NCBI GenBank assembly: GCA_944320885.1
Contig: CALUJE010000006.1
Location: forward strand, 1-64,000
Origin: an uncultured Phocaeicola sp.
GTDB lineage: Bacteria; Bacteroidota; Bacteroidia; Bacteroidales; Bacteroidaceae
Reading direction: 5' to 3'
DNA length: 64,000 nt
A program made the position numbers and the translations under genes. Below the pieces are notes generated by a model. The model ran no database searches, was not told the origin of the DNA, and saw only the letters and a program-made list of their open reading frames with translations. Positions 45,544 through 55,393 of the stretch are shown piece after piece (positions within the stretch are counted from its first letter, which is position 1; every line of letters starts with the position of its first letter).

Positions 45544-48387
45544 ATGAAAACTTTTTTAGAAACTGTAGCTAAAGATTTATACGATAAACTTCAGGGAGAT
45601 TTCTCACACACAGCCGTTATCTTCCCCAACAAACGGGCCGGCTTATTCTTTAACGAATATCTGGCAAAGGAAGCTGCGCACCCCATCTGGTCACCGGCCT
45701 ATCTCACCATCAGTGAAATGTTCCGTTCGCTCACCGATACCCGATTGGCTGACCCGATAGAACTGGTATGCCTTTTATATAAGGTATTCAGAAAACATAC
45801 CGGAAGCAATGAAACACTGGACGAGTTTTATTTCTGGGGAGAGCTGCTCATCAGCGATTTTGACGATATCGACAAAAACATGGTCGATGCCCAGCGTCTG
45901 TTCAGCAACCTTCAGGATTTGAAGTCATACAATGATTTCGACTTTCTGAATGAAGAACAGGAAGAAGCTATCAGGGAGTTTTTCCAAAACTTCTCCATAT
46001 CAAGAATTACAGAACTGAAACAGCGATTTATCTCGTTATGGAATGTTCTCGGAAACATTTATAATGATTTCAGGCAAATACTCAAAGAAAAAAATGAAGC
46101 TTATGAAGGTATGCTGTACAGGGAGGCCTGTCAGAAACTTATCCCCGACAATATGCCATACGAACGTTATGTTTTTGTCGGTTTCAATGTCTTGAACAAA
46201 GTAGAACACAGACTTTTCAAAACACTGCAGGATAGCGGAAAGGCTATGTTCTATTGGGATTATGATATCAACTATCTGAATACGGCCAATCATGAAGCTG
46301 GAGAGTTCATACGAAGGAATCTTAACGACTTCCCATCGGAACTGTCGGCCGAACATTTCAATAATTTCGACAAGCCGAAGCACATTGAGTACATATCAGC
46401 CTCAACAGAAAACGCACAGGCCCGCCAACTTCCGGAATGGCTGCGCAATCACCTTGGAGAAAAAGAATCGGAAACAGCTGTTGTTCTCTGCAATGAAGCG
46501 CTGCTGCAGCCGGTTATTCATTCACTGCCCGACAACATTGTGAAGCATGTAAACATTACCATGGGATTTCCGCTGACACAAACTCCCGCATACAGCTTTG
46601 TCAAAGACCTTATAAACCTGCAATCGGAAGGATATGACAGAGACAAAGGACGCTATCACTACGCACAGGTGTCGGCCATTCTCAAACATCCTTACGTACA
46701 GACCCTGTCGGAAGAGGCAAAGAAGCTAAACAAGGAACTCACGGAAAACAACCGTTTTTATCCTCTTCCCTCAGAACTGCAGCGTGACGGCTTCCTGACC
46801 GTACTGTTTCATCCGGTATCAAACAACAGCGAATTATGCAATTACCTGAAAACGGCCTTGCAAAAAGTAACAGACATTTATAAAGACGAAGAAAACAGTG
46901 AAGCATTCAACCAGCTTTACCGCGAATCACTGTTCAAGACTTATGTAACCATGAACCGTTTTTATTCACTCATTGAAGACGGAGAACTCCTGGTGCAGAC
47001 CGGAACATTGGCACGACTGATAGAAAAGGTTCTGTCGACTACTTCCATCCCCTTCCATGGTGAACCGGCCATCGGCCTGCAGGTAATGGGTGTTCTTGAA
47101 ACCCGTAACCTGGATTTCAGAAATATTGCCATCCTGTCACTGAATGAAGGGAAACTGCCCAAGAGCAGCGGTGACTCTTCCTTCATCCCGTACAATCTTC
47201 GCAAAGCATTCGGAATGACTCTGATTGAGCATAAGAATGCCGTTTATGCCTATTACTTTTACCGGATGATTCAGCGGGCTGAAAACATTGCATTGCTTTA
47301 TAACAACTCGTCCGACGGACTTAACCGGGGAGAAATGTCAAGATTCATGCTGCAGATGCTTACAGAAAGCAAGCATGAAATACATAAATTTTCTGTCACT
47401 GCCGGACAGGCTCCCATGACAAGCGAAGAGATATGTATCGCCAAAACAGCAGCCGTAAAAGAAAAACTGCACAAACAGTTCTTCGGCAAGGATAAAATCA
47501 TATCTCCCTCTGCCATCAACACATACCTCGACTGTCCGCTGAAATTTTATTTCCATTACGTGGCCGGTCTGCGCCCCAAGGATGAAGTCAGCACCGAAAT
47601 AGACTCAGCCATGTTCGGAAGCATTTTCCACCGCACGGCCGAACTCATATACAAGGATCTCACAGCCAATCGCAACATCATACAGGAAACGGACATTGAA
47701 CGGCTGCTGAAGAACAAGCCTCTGATAGAAAATTACGTTGATTCGGCTTTCAAGGAGCTTTTCTTCAAAGTTAAGCAGGATGAGTTGCCCGAATATAACG
47801 GTATACAGTTGCTAAACTCCGAAGTAATTGTAAACTATATACGGCAGTTGCTTGAAAAGGACAAGGTATACACCCCATTCCATCTTGTCGGGATGGAAGA
47901 GAAAGTTTATGAGGATTTCAACCTTACCATCGAAAACAACTCTTCACATACCATACGCATCGGGGGTATCATAGACCGCCTGGACAGTAAAGACGGAATT
48001 CTGCGCATTGTTGATTATAAAACCGGAGGCGAACCGTCGGGAGCCGCCGATTTGCAGACACTGTTTACCCAAGCTGAAAAAAGACCGGGATACATATTGC
48101 AAACATTTCTGTATGCAGCCATTCTTACTCACCGGCAGAATATGCCGGTAGCACCGTCACTGCTCTATATTCACAAAGCAGCATCGGCCACCTACTCTCC
48201 CGTAATATCCATCGGAAAGGGACGCGACAAAAAAGAAGTACTCAACTTTAAGGAATACGATGCGGAATTCAGACATCTCCTGAAGAATCTGCTCGAAGAA
48301 ATATTCAACCCTGAAATTCCGTTCACACAAACCGAATTCAAATCGCATTGTGCCTATTGTGACTTCAAGGAACTATGCAGGCAATAA
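45544..48387 (+). CDS. addB: PD-(D/E)XK nuclease, AddB-like subunit
   Basis: 947-aa partner of the AddA-like helicase. The ATG at 45544 is chosen over a TTG 6 nt upstream. The N-terminal part resembles an inactivated helicase (FPNKRAGLFFNEYL in place of a proper Walker A). The C-terminal nuclease has GGIIDRLDSKDGILRIVDYKTGG. The 4Fe-4S cysteine set, one in LDCPLKFYFHY (about 660) and three in HCAYCDFKELC at the extreme end, is characteristic of AddB. Chi recognition cannot be judged. Confidence 0.88.
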   Translation: MKTFLETVAKDLYDKLQGDFSHTAVIFPNKRAGLFFNEYLAKEAAHPIWSPAYLTISEMFRSLTDTRLADPIELVCLLYKVFRKHTGSNETLDEFYFWGELLISDFDDIDKNMVDAQRLFSNLQDLKSYNDFDFLNEEQEEAIREFFQNFSISRITELKQRFISLWNVLGNIYNDFRQILKEKNEAYEGMLYREACQKLIPDNMPYERYVFVGFNVLNKVEHRLFKTLQDSGKAMFYWDYDINYLNTANHEAGEFIRRNLNDFPSELSAEHFNNFDKPKHIEYISASTENAQARQLPEWLRNHLGEKESETAVVLCNEALLQPVIHSLPDNIVKHVNITMGFPLTQTPAYSFVKDLINLQSEGYDRDKGRYHYAQVSAILKHPYVQTLSEEAKKLNKELTENNRFYPLPSELQRDGFLTVLFHPVSNNSELCNYLKTALQKVTDIYKDEENSEAFNQLYRESLFKTYVTMNRFYSLIEDGELLVQTGTLARLIEKVLSTTSIPFHGEPAIGLQVMGVLETRNLDFRNIAILSLNEGKLPKSSGDSSFIPYNLRKAFGMTLIEHKNAVYAYYFYRMIQRAENIALLYNNSSDGLNRGEMSRFMLQMLTESKHEIHKFSVTAGQAPMTSEEICIAKTAAVKEKLHKQFFGKDKIISPSAINTYLDCPLKFYFHYVAGLRPKDEVSTEIDSAMFGSIFHRTAELIYKDLTANRNIIQETDIERLLKNKPLIENYVDSAFKELFFKVKQDELPEYNGIQLLNSEVIVNYIRQLLEKDKVYTPFHLVGMEEKVYEDFNLTIENNSSHTIRIGGIIDRLDSKDGILRIVDYKTGGEPSGAADLQTLFTQAEKRPGYILQTFLYAAILTHRQNMPVAPSLLYIHKAASATYSPVISIGKGRDKKEVLNFKEYDAEFRHLLKNLLEEIFNPEIPFTQTEFKSHCAYCDFKELCRQ

Positions 48388-48407
48388 GTATCTGAAAGAC
48401 AGAATAA

Positions 48408-48449
48408 AAAAGCACGTGTCGTTATGAGTAAAACCACACGTGCTTTTCT
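48408..48449 (+). terminator. Terminator of addB, CACGTG-type hairpin
   Basis: AAAAGCACGTGT (48408-48419) and ACACGTGCTTTT (48436-48447) pair perfectly over 12 bp around a 16-nt loop. Confidence 0.8.
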
Positions 48450-48469
48450 TTATATCCACGCATGCTTTT

Positions 48470-48491
48470 AAAAAAAGCACACGTGCTTTTT
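48470..48491 (-). terminator. Terminator of the GH109-like gene, CACGTG-type hairpin
   Basis: AAAAAGCAC (48472-48480) and GTGCTTTTT (48483-48491) are separated by 2 nt. On the minus strand the stem is followed by a T-run, 20 nt after the convergent gene. It shares its sequence with the addB terminator and with 12891-12913. Confidence 0.7.
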
Positions 48492-48510
48492 CAAACTTAT
48501 AAAAGAGAGT

Positions 48511-50061
48511 TTATTTGGATGCTTCCTTAGCCCACTGAGCAGCACCTTTCTTCTTCAGTTTGGCGGTAGCTTCTTCTGCGGCTTTCAGCGCTTCGGCTTC
48601 ATCGGCTTCACTTGCAAAGGCGTGCTTATATCCTTTCACATCCTGCCAGTGTCCACGGGTAAAGTCGGGAAAAGCAACGGCAGCACATCCGTTGTCCATT
48701 GACAATGCACCTAACTCTGCCAGACAACACCATTCAGCCATGTCATAAACATCCATATCCAAAGGAAGACCGTTCTGCAGACAATATACCAAACGCGCAT
48801 CCATGATAAAGTCCATTCCGCCGTGTCCGCCGACTTCTTTTGCCATTGCCCCGTATTTTTTCAGGATGGGATGTTCATATTTGGCAACCAATGCGTCCTT
48901 TTCGCTTTTTGGAAGGAATGAATGGGTATTCAAATCGTCCAGTTTTGGCTGAACTCCCGATGCTGCCATCTGTGACGCATCCAGTGCATAGCCTGAAACC
49001 GGATATTTATTGGCAAATCCCTTGGTACCTGTAAGCTGATACAGACGGTTGTAAGGTTGCGGAGTCATCACGTTATGCTGAATTTCTATCACTTTTCCAT
49101 TAGCTGTACGGATGAGTGTAGTGGTATGATCCCCTCCACGGAAATTTTCACATTTTTCTCCGGTAGCTCTTTCTACCAGTTCAGGTCCGCGAACCGGTTT
49201 TGTATCCATGGCAACCAATGTAACCATGCGGTCGCCACGATGTATGTCAAGTGCCTGTGCCACGGGGCCGAGTCCATGAGTAGCATACAAATCGCCACGA
49301 TTCTCCATGTTATATCTTAACCGCCAGCCTAACTTGTCTTCTTTTCCGTTTTTCCAATAGTAATTCCAGAACTCATCCAGATTATGGATATAGGCACCCT
49401 GCGCACGTATTACCTCACCGAACACACCATGCTGGGCCATGTTCAGCGTATTCATCTCAAACCAGTCATAACAGCAGTTTTCAAGAATCATACAATGCTT
49501 GCGAGTTTTTTCACTCAAATCTATTAAAGCCCAGCATTGTTCCAGATTCATGGCCGACGGCACCTCTATGGCAACATGTTTGCCATTCTCCATTGCACAG
49601 CAAGCTACCGGAAAATGATGATCCCAGTCTGTGGCAATATACACGAGGTCAATATCCTTACGGGCACACAACTCTTTATATCCTTCTGCTCCTGAATAGA
49701 TGGCCGCTTTCGGAAGACTAGCCTTCTGAAGATAAGACTGACATGCCTCTGCACGTTCCTTTTCATAATCACAAAGCGCTACAATATCTACTCCCGGAAT
49801 GTGAGTAAAACGTTCTACCGCACCCGGACCGCGCATACCCAGCCCGACAAAGCCGACACGTACCACTTTCAGTTTCGGCGCAGTAAGACCGATAACAGAA
49901 GTCTGTCCGGCCGGACGTTCAGGAGTTTCAACTACAATGGTTCCTTTATCCCAATGCCATTTGGTCGATGGAGATAATGACTGGGCGTTTGCATTTTGAG
50001 GAATTCCGGTCATAAGAGCAAAGGCCAGCATTCCCCACGCCATACACTTAAAAATCTTCAT
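48511..50061 (-). CDS. Gfo/Idh/MocA oxidoreductase, GH109 (alpha-N-acetylgalactosaminidase)-like
   Basis: 516-aa exported protein; the ATG at 50061 gives a clean signal peptide MKIFKCMAWGMLAFALMTG with cleavage near ANAQ. An NAD-binding VGFVGLGMRGPGAVER follows near residue 70, and the EVPSAMNLEQ segment matches the Gfo/Idh EKP region. GH109 hallmarks are YIHNLDEFW, NRGDLYATHGLGPVAQ, DIHRGDRM and RGGDHTTTLI. GH109 enzymes use tightly bound NAD to remove alpha-linked GalNAc from glycans. Glycosidase activity is inferred, and the sugar could differ. No SusC/D partners are near. Confidence 0.8.
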   Translation of the reverse strand: MKIFKCMAWGMLAFALMTGIPQNANAQSLSPSTKWHWDKGTIVVETPERPAGQTSVIGLTAPKLKVVRVGFVGLGMRGPGAVERFTHIPGVDIVALCDYEKERAEACQSYLQKASLPKAAIYSGAEGYKELCARKDIDLVYIATDWDHHFPVACCAMENGKHVAIEVPSAMNLEQCWALIDLSEKTRKHCMILENCCYDWFEMNTLNMAQHGVFGEVIRAQGAYIHNLDEFWNYYWKNGKEDKLGWRLRYNMENRGDLYATHGLGPVAQALDIHRGDRMVTLVAMDTKPVRGPELVERATGEKCENFRGGDHTTTLIRTANGKVIEIQHNVMTPQPYNRLYQLTGTKGFANKYPVSGYALDASQMAASGVQPKLDDLNTHSFLPKSEKDALVAKYEHPILKKYGAMAKEVGGHGGMDFIMDARLVYCLQNGLPLDMDVYDMAEWCCLAELGALSMDNGCAAVAFPDFTRGHWQDVKGYKHAFASEADEAEALKAAEEATAKLKKKGAAQWAKEASK

Positions 50062-50131
50062 ACAATTATTTTTTTTATACCACATTTTATTTATGTGCGG
50101 CAAGATAAAAAATATCGTATGAACAGCCAAG

Positions 50132-50884
50132 TCAAATCAGAAATAAATCGTCGGGATAACCGATATCGACCAGAAACAAGGCATGTCCGGGTGCAGAAGT
50201 ACCGGCCTTACAACGGTCTTTCTGTTCAATAATCTTACGGAAACCCTCTACTGTAAGTTTCCCACGTCCCACTTCAAAAAGAGTTCCTACAATGGCACGT
50301 ACCATATTACGCAGGAAACGGTCGGCCTGAATGGTAAACACCCACTCTTCATCAGCAGTTTTCTCCCATCGTGCAGCCATAATACGGCAATTGTTTGTCT
50401 TCACATCTGTATGGAGCTTGCTGAAACTGGTAAAGTCCGTATAGTCAAACAGTACCTGTGCCGCCTCATTCATCCGTTCGAAATCAAGCGGTGCGCCAAA
50501 CAAACGGCATTTGTAAAAACGTCCGAAAGGATTCTTCGCACCCGTCACATAATATTTATAGGTACGGTAAGTAGCGTCAAAACGTGCATGTGCATCGGCT
50601 TTTACGGGAACAACCTTATAAACCGAGATATCGGGAGGCAACAAACGGTTCAGCTTATCGGCAAGCAATACAACATCCCATTCCTTTTCCGAATCAAAAT
50701 GTGCCACCATGAGGCTCGCATGCACTCCGGCATCGGTACGTCCAGCTCCTACAACTTCCACTTCACGACGCATCAGGGTTGAAAGCGCTTTCATCAACTC
50801 TTCCTGTACACTGCTACCATTGGGCTGAATCTGCCATCCATGGTAATTTGTTCCATCATAAGCCAGGTATACAAAATATCTCAT
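50132..50884 (-). CDS. truA: tRNA pseudouridine(38-40) synthase
   Basis: Isomerises uridines 38-40 in the anticodon stem-loop. The 250-aa protein starts [20 protein letters not shown]; catalytic Asp51 is in [11 protein letters not shown], with [14 protein letters not shown] near 205. The start at 50884 is chosen because that N-terminus is the conserved one and lies 2 nt after the upstream gene. Confidence 0.96.
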   Translation of the reverse strand: MRYFVYLAYDGTNYHGWQIQPNGSSVQEELMKALSTLMRREVEVVGAGRTDAGVHASLMVAHFDSEKEWDVVLLADKLNRLLPPDISVYKVVPVKADAHARFDATYRTYKYYVTGAKNPFGRFYKCRLFGAPLDFERMNEAAQVLFDYTDFTSFSKLHTDVKTNNCRIMAARWEKTADEEWVFTIQADRFLRNMVRAIVGTLFEVGRGKLTVEGFRKIIEQKDRCKAGTSAPGHALFLVDIGYPDDLFLI

Positions 50885-50886
50885 CG

Positions 50887-51555
50887 TCAACGAGCCGTAA
50901 TATGAAAACAACCTTGTTTTAATTCATACTTCACATAGCACTGTTCGTTCTTACGCAAATCTCGCAAGACTTCCGAAAGAACCAGTTTCAACGTATCGGA
51001 ACTCACATCCTGATACGGTCTGCCATCCAACTCTTCAATTTTCTTAAATCTCTTCCAGCTGACGTCAAAGGTTGTTCCGTAACAATGGGCAGAATTGGCC
51101 GAAGCATTCAGGTTTCTGCGACGCAAGCGTTTCACATCATGATTCGTACGCAAAACGGAGGTAACAACAATTTTATTGGGATTCAATCCTTTTGATGTCA
51201 GAGAATCCAGAAAATTCTGTCCTATGCTATGAAGTAAGGTATTAGCCTTAGGCACCAGATAAGGGATGGAATGAGTCAGTGAGTCCAGATGATAAACATC
51301 ACAACTTCCCAGCTCCTCAAGTTTTCCAACAAGTTCTTCTGCCTCCTCACGTGACGCAATCGGACGTATGCCCAAACTTTTGGCTGCCTTCAGATGCACA
51401 TCATTCAAATCGGGAAAACTTCGTTTGTAACTGATTACACCTTTTATATTATGAGGTTCGTTCATTATCATGGATGTATCTTTCTTGCAACCGGTCACCA
51501 GCACTCCCACAGCACACATTGCAATCAGACAGGTACGGATATTTTTTCTGTTCAT
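50887..51555 (-). CDS. DUF5715-family lipoprotein with peptidase M15-like motif
   Basis: 222-aa lipoprotein: [23 protein letters not shown] has lipobox VTGC. The C-terminal half shows [19 protein letters not shown], then [13 protein letters not shown], matching the S-x-H-x(6)-D zinc-binding pattern of D,D-carboxypeptidases of family M15. A later conserved-looking His is in [10 protein letters not shown]. It may therefore be a murein-modifying enzyme, or an inactive relative (inference). The start is downstream of a longer in-frame ATG and after the predicted promoter. Operon with truA. Confidence 0.82.
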   Translation of the reverse strand: MNRKNIRTCLIAMCAVGVLVTGCKKDTSMIMNEPHNIKGVISYKRSFPDLNDVHLKAAKSLGIRPIASREEAEELVGKLEELGSCDVYHLDSLTHSIPYLVPKANTLLHSIGQNFLDSLTSKGLNPNKIVVTSVLRTNHDVKRLRRRNLNASANSAHCYGTTFDVSWKRFKKIEELDGRPYQDVSSDTLKLVLSEVLRDLRKNEQCYVKYELKQGCFHITAR

Positions 51556-51590
51556 GCTTCTATTTGTCTTACGATAATTCAAATTCAATG

Positions 51591-51598
51591 CAAACTTA
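51591..51598 (-). promoter_or_regulatory. -7 element of the DUF5715-truA operon
   Basis: Reads TAAGTTTG on the minus strand, 36 nt before the ATG at 51555. A second match, TATTTTTG, lies at 51641-51648. The rest of the 349-nt divergent gap up to 51861 shows nothing else. Confidence 0.5.
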
Positions 51599-51861
51599 CT
51601 GAAAATGAAATATAGTCCCATCATTTTTACTCCATTTTTACAAAAATAGATTTTTTGTGCACGGAAAGGAAGACTGGCAATATCATTATGATTTCATATG
51701 TATCCATCTTGCCAACATTTCATGAAATACAAAATTCTTCTTCTTTCCTACAATTCGTATATCTCATATAAACAACCCTTTAATATGTTCTTAACCTTGT
51801 GATGCAAATAAGAGAACATACTTTAATAATAAAAGAAAAGAGCTATTTACCAAAAAAACAC

Positions 51862-51869
51862 TATCTTTG
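51862..51869 (+). promoter_or_regulatory. -7 element of phoH
   Basis: TATCTTTG lies 36 nt before the phoH ATG. It probably drives phoH-purC-menG-aroE and the following hydrolase gene. Confidence 0.65.
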
Positions 51870-51904
51870 TGCAATAATTAGAAACATTCAGAAATTCTCA
51901 ACGA

Positions 51905-52915
51905 ATGATAGAAAAACATATCGTTTTAGAAGACATAGATCCCGTTATTCTGTATGGCGTGAATAACGTAAACATTCAGATGATAAAAGCCTTATACCCT
52001 AAACTTCGAATCGTAGCCAGAGGCAATGTAATAAAAGTAATGGGTGATGAAGAGGAGATGTGCGCGTTTGAAGAAAGTATCATTGAATTAGAAAAACATT
52101 GTGCCAAATACAATTCACTTTCAGAAGAAGCCATTCTGGACATAGTCAAAGGTAAGAAAGCACAGGTGGAACAGCCTAATGACGTTATTGTATACAGCGT
52201 AACAGGAAAGCCTATCACTCCCCGCAGTGAAAATCAGCGTAAACTGGTAAAAGCCTTTGATGAAAACGATATGATTTTTGCAACGGGACCTGCCGGCTCC
52301 GGTAAGACATATACGGCAATAGCATTGGCTGTAAAGGCCATGAAAAATAAACAGATCAAGAAGATTATTCTAAGCCGACCGGCGGTAGAGGCAGGAGAAA
52401 AACTGGGATTCCTTCCCGGAGACATGAAAGATAAAATAGACCCCTATCTGCAGCCACTTTATGATGCGCTACAAGATATGATTCCCGCAGCCAAGTTGCA
52501 GGAGATGCTTGAACTGAACATCATACAGATTGCCCCTCTGGCATTTATGCGTGGACGTACCTTAAATGATGCGGTAGTTATTCTTGATGAGGCACAAAAC
52601 ACTACTGCACAACAAATCAAAATGTTTCTTACCCGTATGGGAATGAATACCAAAATGATTGTTACGGGTGATGCCACACAGATAGACCTTCCGTTATCAC
52701 AGACATCAGGACTAATACAGGCGATGCATATACTGAAAGGCATCAAAGGTATCAGCTTTGTAGAAATGAACAAAAAAGATATCATACGCCATAAACTGGT
52801 TACCCGCATTGTGGAAGCATATGAAAAATATGAAGAAGCATTCAAGGAAGAGAAGGGCGTCAAGAAGGAAGAAAAGAACAGTAAAGATAACAAGAAACAT
52901 ACTAACATTAAATAA
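51905..52915 (+). CDS. PhoH family protein
   Basis: 336-aa P-loop ATPase related to PhoH/YbeZ. The Walker A GPAGSGKT has Lys134 and Walker B is VVILDEAQN. A KH-like N-terminal domain (about 1-100) contains VKGKKAQ. The C-terminus is a Lys/Glu-rich tail. YbeZ-type proteins act in RNA metabolism with the RNase YbeY (recalled); no ybeY gene is in this window. First gene of its transcription unit. Confidence 0.92.
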   Translation: MIEKHIVLEDIDPVILYGVNNVNIQMIKALYPKLRIVARGNVIKVMGDEEEMCAFEESIIELEKHCAKYNSLSEEAILDIVKGKKAQVEQPNDVIVYSVTGKPITPRSENQRKLVKAFDENDMIFATGPAGSGKTYTAIALAVKAMKNKQIKKIILSRPAVEAGEKLGFLPGDMKDKIDPYLQPLYDALQDMIPAAKLQEMLELNIIQIAPLAFMRGRTLNDAVVILDEAQNTTAQQIKMFLTRMGMNTKMIVTGDATQIDLPLSQTSGLIQAMHILKGIKGISFVEMNKKDIIRHKLVTRIVEAYEKYEEAFKEEKGVKKEEKNSKDNKKHTNIK

Positions 52916-52927
52916 TACAAAAACAAT

Positions 52928-53872
52928 ATGGAAGCATTAGTAAAAACAGATTTTAATTTTCCGGGACAAAAAGATGTATATCACGGAAAAGTGCGCGATG
53001 TATACAATATCAACGACGATCTACTTGTAATGGTTGCTACTGACCGTATTTCGGCTTTCGATGTTATCCTACCCAAAGGAATTCCATTCAAAGGACAGAT
53101 TCTTAACCAAATAGCAGCAAAATTTCTGGATGCTACTGCTGACATTGTACCTAACTGGAAAATAGCAACTCCCGATCCTATGGTTACTGTAGGACTGAAA
53201 TGTGAAGGTTTCCGTGTAGAAATGATCATACGTGGATATCTCACCGGAAGCGCATGGCGTGAATACAAAGCAGGCTGCCGCTCATTATGTGGAGTTACAC
53301 TTCCTGAAGGAATGAAAGAAAACCAGAAATTCCCCACTCCTATCATAACTCCTACCACTAAGGCTGAAGCCGGACATGATGAAAACATATCAAAAGAAGA
53401 AATCATTGCCCAAGGTATTGTCAGCAAGGAAGATTATGAACTGATGGAAAAATATACCTACGCTCTGTTTGAAAGAGGTAGCAAAATGGCCGCAGAAAAA
53501 GGTCTTATCCTGGTAGATACAAAATATGAATTCGGAAAGAAAGACGGTAAAGTTTACCTGATTGACGAAATTCATACTCCAGACTCTTCACGTTACTTCT
53601 ATGCAGACGGATATCAGGAGAAATTTGAAAAAGGAGAACCTCAGAAGCAACTTTCAAAAGAATTTGTACGTCAATGGCTTATCGAACATGACTTCATGGG
53701 TAAAGCAGGACAGCAGGTTCCGGAAATGACCGATGAATATGTAAACAGCGTATCAGAACGCTATATCGAACTGTACGAACATATCGTAGGTGAAAAGTTT
53801 GAAAAAGCTACTTCTGAAAATCTGGCTGCACGCATAGAAAAGAATATTACCGAATTTCTTAAAAACAGATAA
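52928..53872 (+). CDS. purC: Phosphoribosylaminoimidazole-succinocarboxamide synthase
   Basis: Purine synthesis step 7, joining aspartate to CAIR with ATP. The 314-aa protein is the longer form. It has [41 protein letters not shown] and [13 protein letters not shown], all typical. It lies 12 nt after phoH, and its stop overlaps the menG start by 1 nt (TAATG). Confidence 0.96.
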   Translation: MEALVKTDFNFPGQKDVYHGKVRDVYNINDDLLVMVATDRISAFDVILPKGIPFKGQILNQIAAKFLDATADIVPNWKIATPDPMVTVGLKCEGFRVEMIIRGYLTGSAWREYKAGCRSLCGVTLPEGMKENQKFPTPIITPTTKAEAGHDENISKEEIIAQGIVSKEDYELMEKYTYALFERGSKMAAEKGLILVDTKYEFGKKDGKVYLIDEIHTPDSSRYFYADGYQEKFEKGEPQKQLSKEFVRQWLIEHDFMGKAGQQVPEMTDEYVNSVSERYIELYEHIVGEKFEKATSENLAARIEKNITEFLKNR

Positions 53873-54609
53873 TGGGATACGCGCAAGAACATATCAAGCC
53901 GTACAACGATAAAGGAAGTAAAAAGGATCAGGTGGAGCAAATGTTTGATAACATTGCTCCCGCCTATGATCCCTTAAATCATATATTATCATTGGGCATT
54001 GACCGCCAGTGGAGAAAAACGGCGATCAAATGGTTACATCTGTTCAAACCCCAACGTATACTTGACATTGCAACCGGAACAGGTGACTTTGCTATTCTGG
54101 CCGGAAAAGAACTTGCACCTAAAGAACTGATAGGTATAGACATATCAGAAGGTATGATGCAAGTAGCCAAACAGAAAGTAAAGAAGCAGCAACTGGAGAG
54201 TATCATACGCTTCCAGAAAGAAGATTGCCTGAACCTGTCATTCGAAAGCAACAATTTTGATGCTGCAATCATCGCTTTCGGTGTACGCAACTTTGAGGAT
54301 CTGGATACATCACTCAAGGAAATATACCGCGTGTTGCAGCCTGATGGCCATCTGGTAATATTGGAGCTGTCAACTCCTGTGACCTTTCCAATGAAACAGC
54401 TGTTTGCCATATACTCCAAGATTGTACTCCCTACCATTGGAAGACTCATATCAAAAGACCACAGCGCTTATACTTATCTTCCTGAAACAATCAAAGCATT
54501 TCCACAAGGTGAAATCATGCAGGGAATTATAGCCAAAGCCGGATTTAAAGAAGTAAGATTCCGACGACTCACCATGGGCATTTGCACTTTATATATGGCT
54601 ACCAAATAA
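53872..54609 (+). CDS. menG: Demethylmenaquinone methyltransferase
   Basis: SAM-dependent C-methylation of demethylmenaquinone, the final step of menaquinone synthesis; also called UbiE. The 245-aa protein has [24 protein letters not shown] motif [24 protein letters not shown] and the C-terminal [14 protein letters not shown]. Menaquinone is the quinone expected in Bacteroidetes, so the MenG role is preferred. Translationally coupled to purC. Confidence 0.94.
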   Translation: MGYAQEHIKPYNDKGSKKDQVEQMFDNIAPAYDPLNHILSLGIDRQWRKTAIKWLHLFKPQRILDIATGTGDFAILAGKELAPKELIGIDISEGMMQVAKQKVKKQQLESIIRFQKEDCLNLSFESNNFDAAIIAFGVRNFEDLDTSLKEIYRVLQPDGHLVILELSTPVTFPMKQLFAIYSKIVLPTIGRLISKDHSAYTYLPETIKAFPQGEIMQGIIAKAGFKEVRFRRLTMGICTLYMATK

Positions 54610-54643
54610 ACGCTAGTAAAACAATCAATAAAGATATATTAAT

Positions 54644-55387
54644 ATGGATAAATACGGACTGATTGGTTACCCGTTAGGACATTCTTTTTCTCGTAACTAT
54701 TTCAATGAGAAATTTGAAAATGAGGCTATCGATGCGCAATACATCAATTTTGAGATACCTACCATTAATGATTTTCCACAAATATTGGCAGAAAACCCGG
54801 AACTTAAAGGGCTGAATGTAACTATTCCGTATAAAGAAAAGGTAATACCTTATTTGGATGAACTGGACAAAGATGCACTGGCTATAGGTGCAGTCAATGT
54901 TATAAAAATCATTCCGCAAAAAGGCAATCAGTCAAAACTGGTCGGATACAATTCTGATGTTATCGGTTTCACACAATCTATCGAACCACTGCTTGAACCA
55001 CATCACAAGAAAGCATTGGTTTTAGGAACTGGAGGAGCATCGAAAGCTGTTGTATACGGACTCAAGCAACTTGGAGTAGAAAGCATGCTTGTGTCACGTC
55101 ATCAACGCCCTAACGCATATACATACGGAGAACTGGCACCGGAAATCATGAAAGAGTATACAATCATTGTCAACTGTACTCCGGTAGGAATGTATCCTCA
55201 TGCTGACCAATGTCCTGATATTCCATATGAGCTGCTGACTTCAAACCATTTGCTTTATGATTTGCTTTACAATCCGGACAAGACCCTGTTTATGAGAAAG
55301 GGAAATGCCATGGGAGCTGTAACAAAAAACGGATTGGAAATGTTGCTTCTACAGGCTTTTGCCGCATGGGATATCTGGAACAAATAA
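54644..55387 (+). CDS. aroE: Shikimate dehydrogenase
   Basis: NADPH-dependent reduction of 3-dehydroshikimate. The 247-aa protein has the substrate motif GYPLGHSFSRNYFN and catalytic Lys in NVTIPYKEKV near 66. The NADP-binding strand-turn is LVLGTGGASKAV, and NCTPVGMYP precedes the C-terminal DLLYNP and NGLEMLLLQA. It serves the same pathway as the aromatic operon at 9.4 kb but is encoded separately. Confidence 0.95.
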   Translation: MDKYGLIGYPLGHSFSRNYFNEKFENEAIDAQYINFEIPTINDFPQILAENPELKGLNVTIPYKEKVIPYLDELDKDALAIGAVNVIKIIPQKGNQSKLVGYNSDVIGFTQSIEPLLEPHHKKALVLGTGGASKAVVYGLKQLGVESMLVSRHQRPNAYTYGELAPEIMKEYTIIVNCTPVGMYPHADQCPDIPYELLTSNHLLYDLLYNPDKTLFMRKGNAMGAVTKNGLEMLLLQAFAAWDIWNK

Positions 55388-55393
55388 AACACC

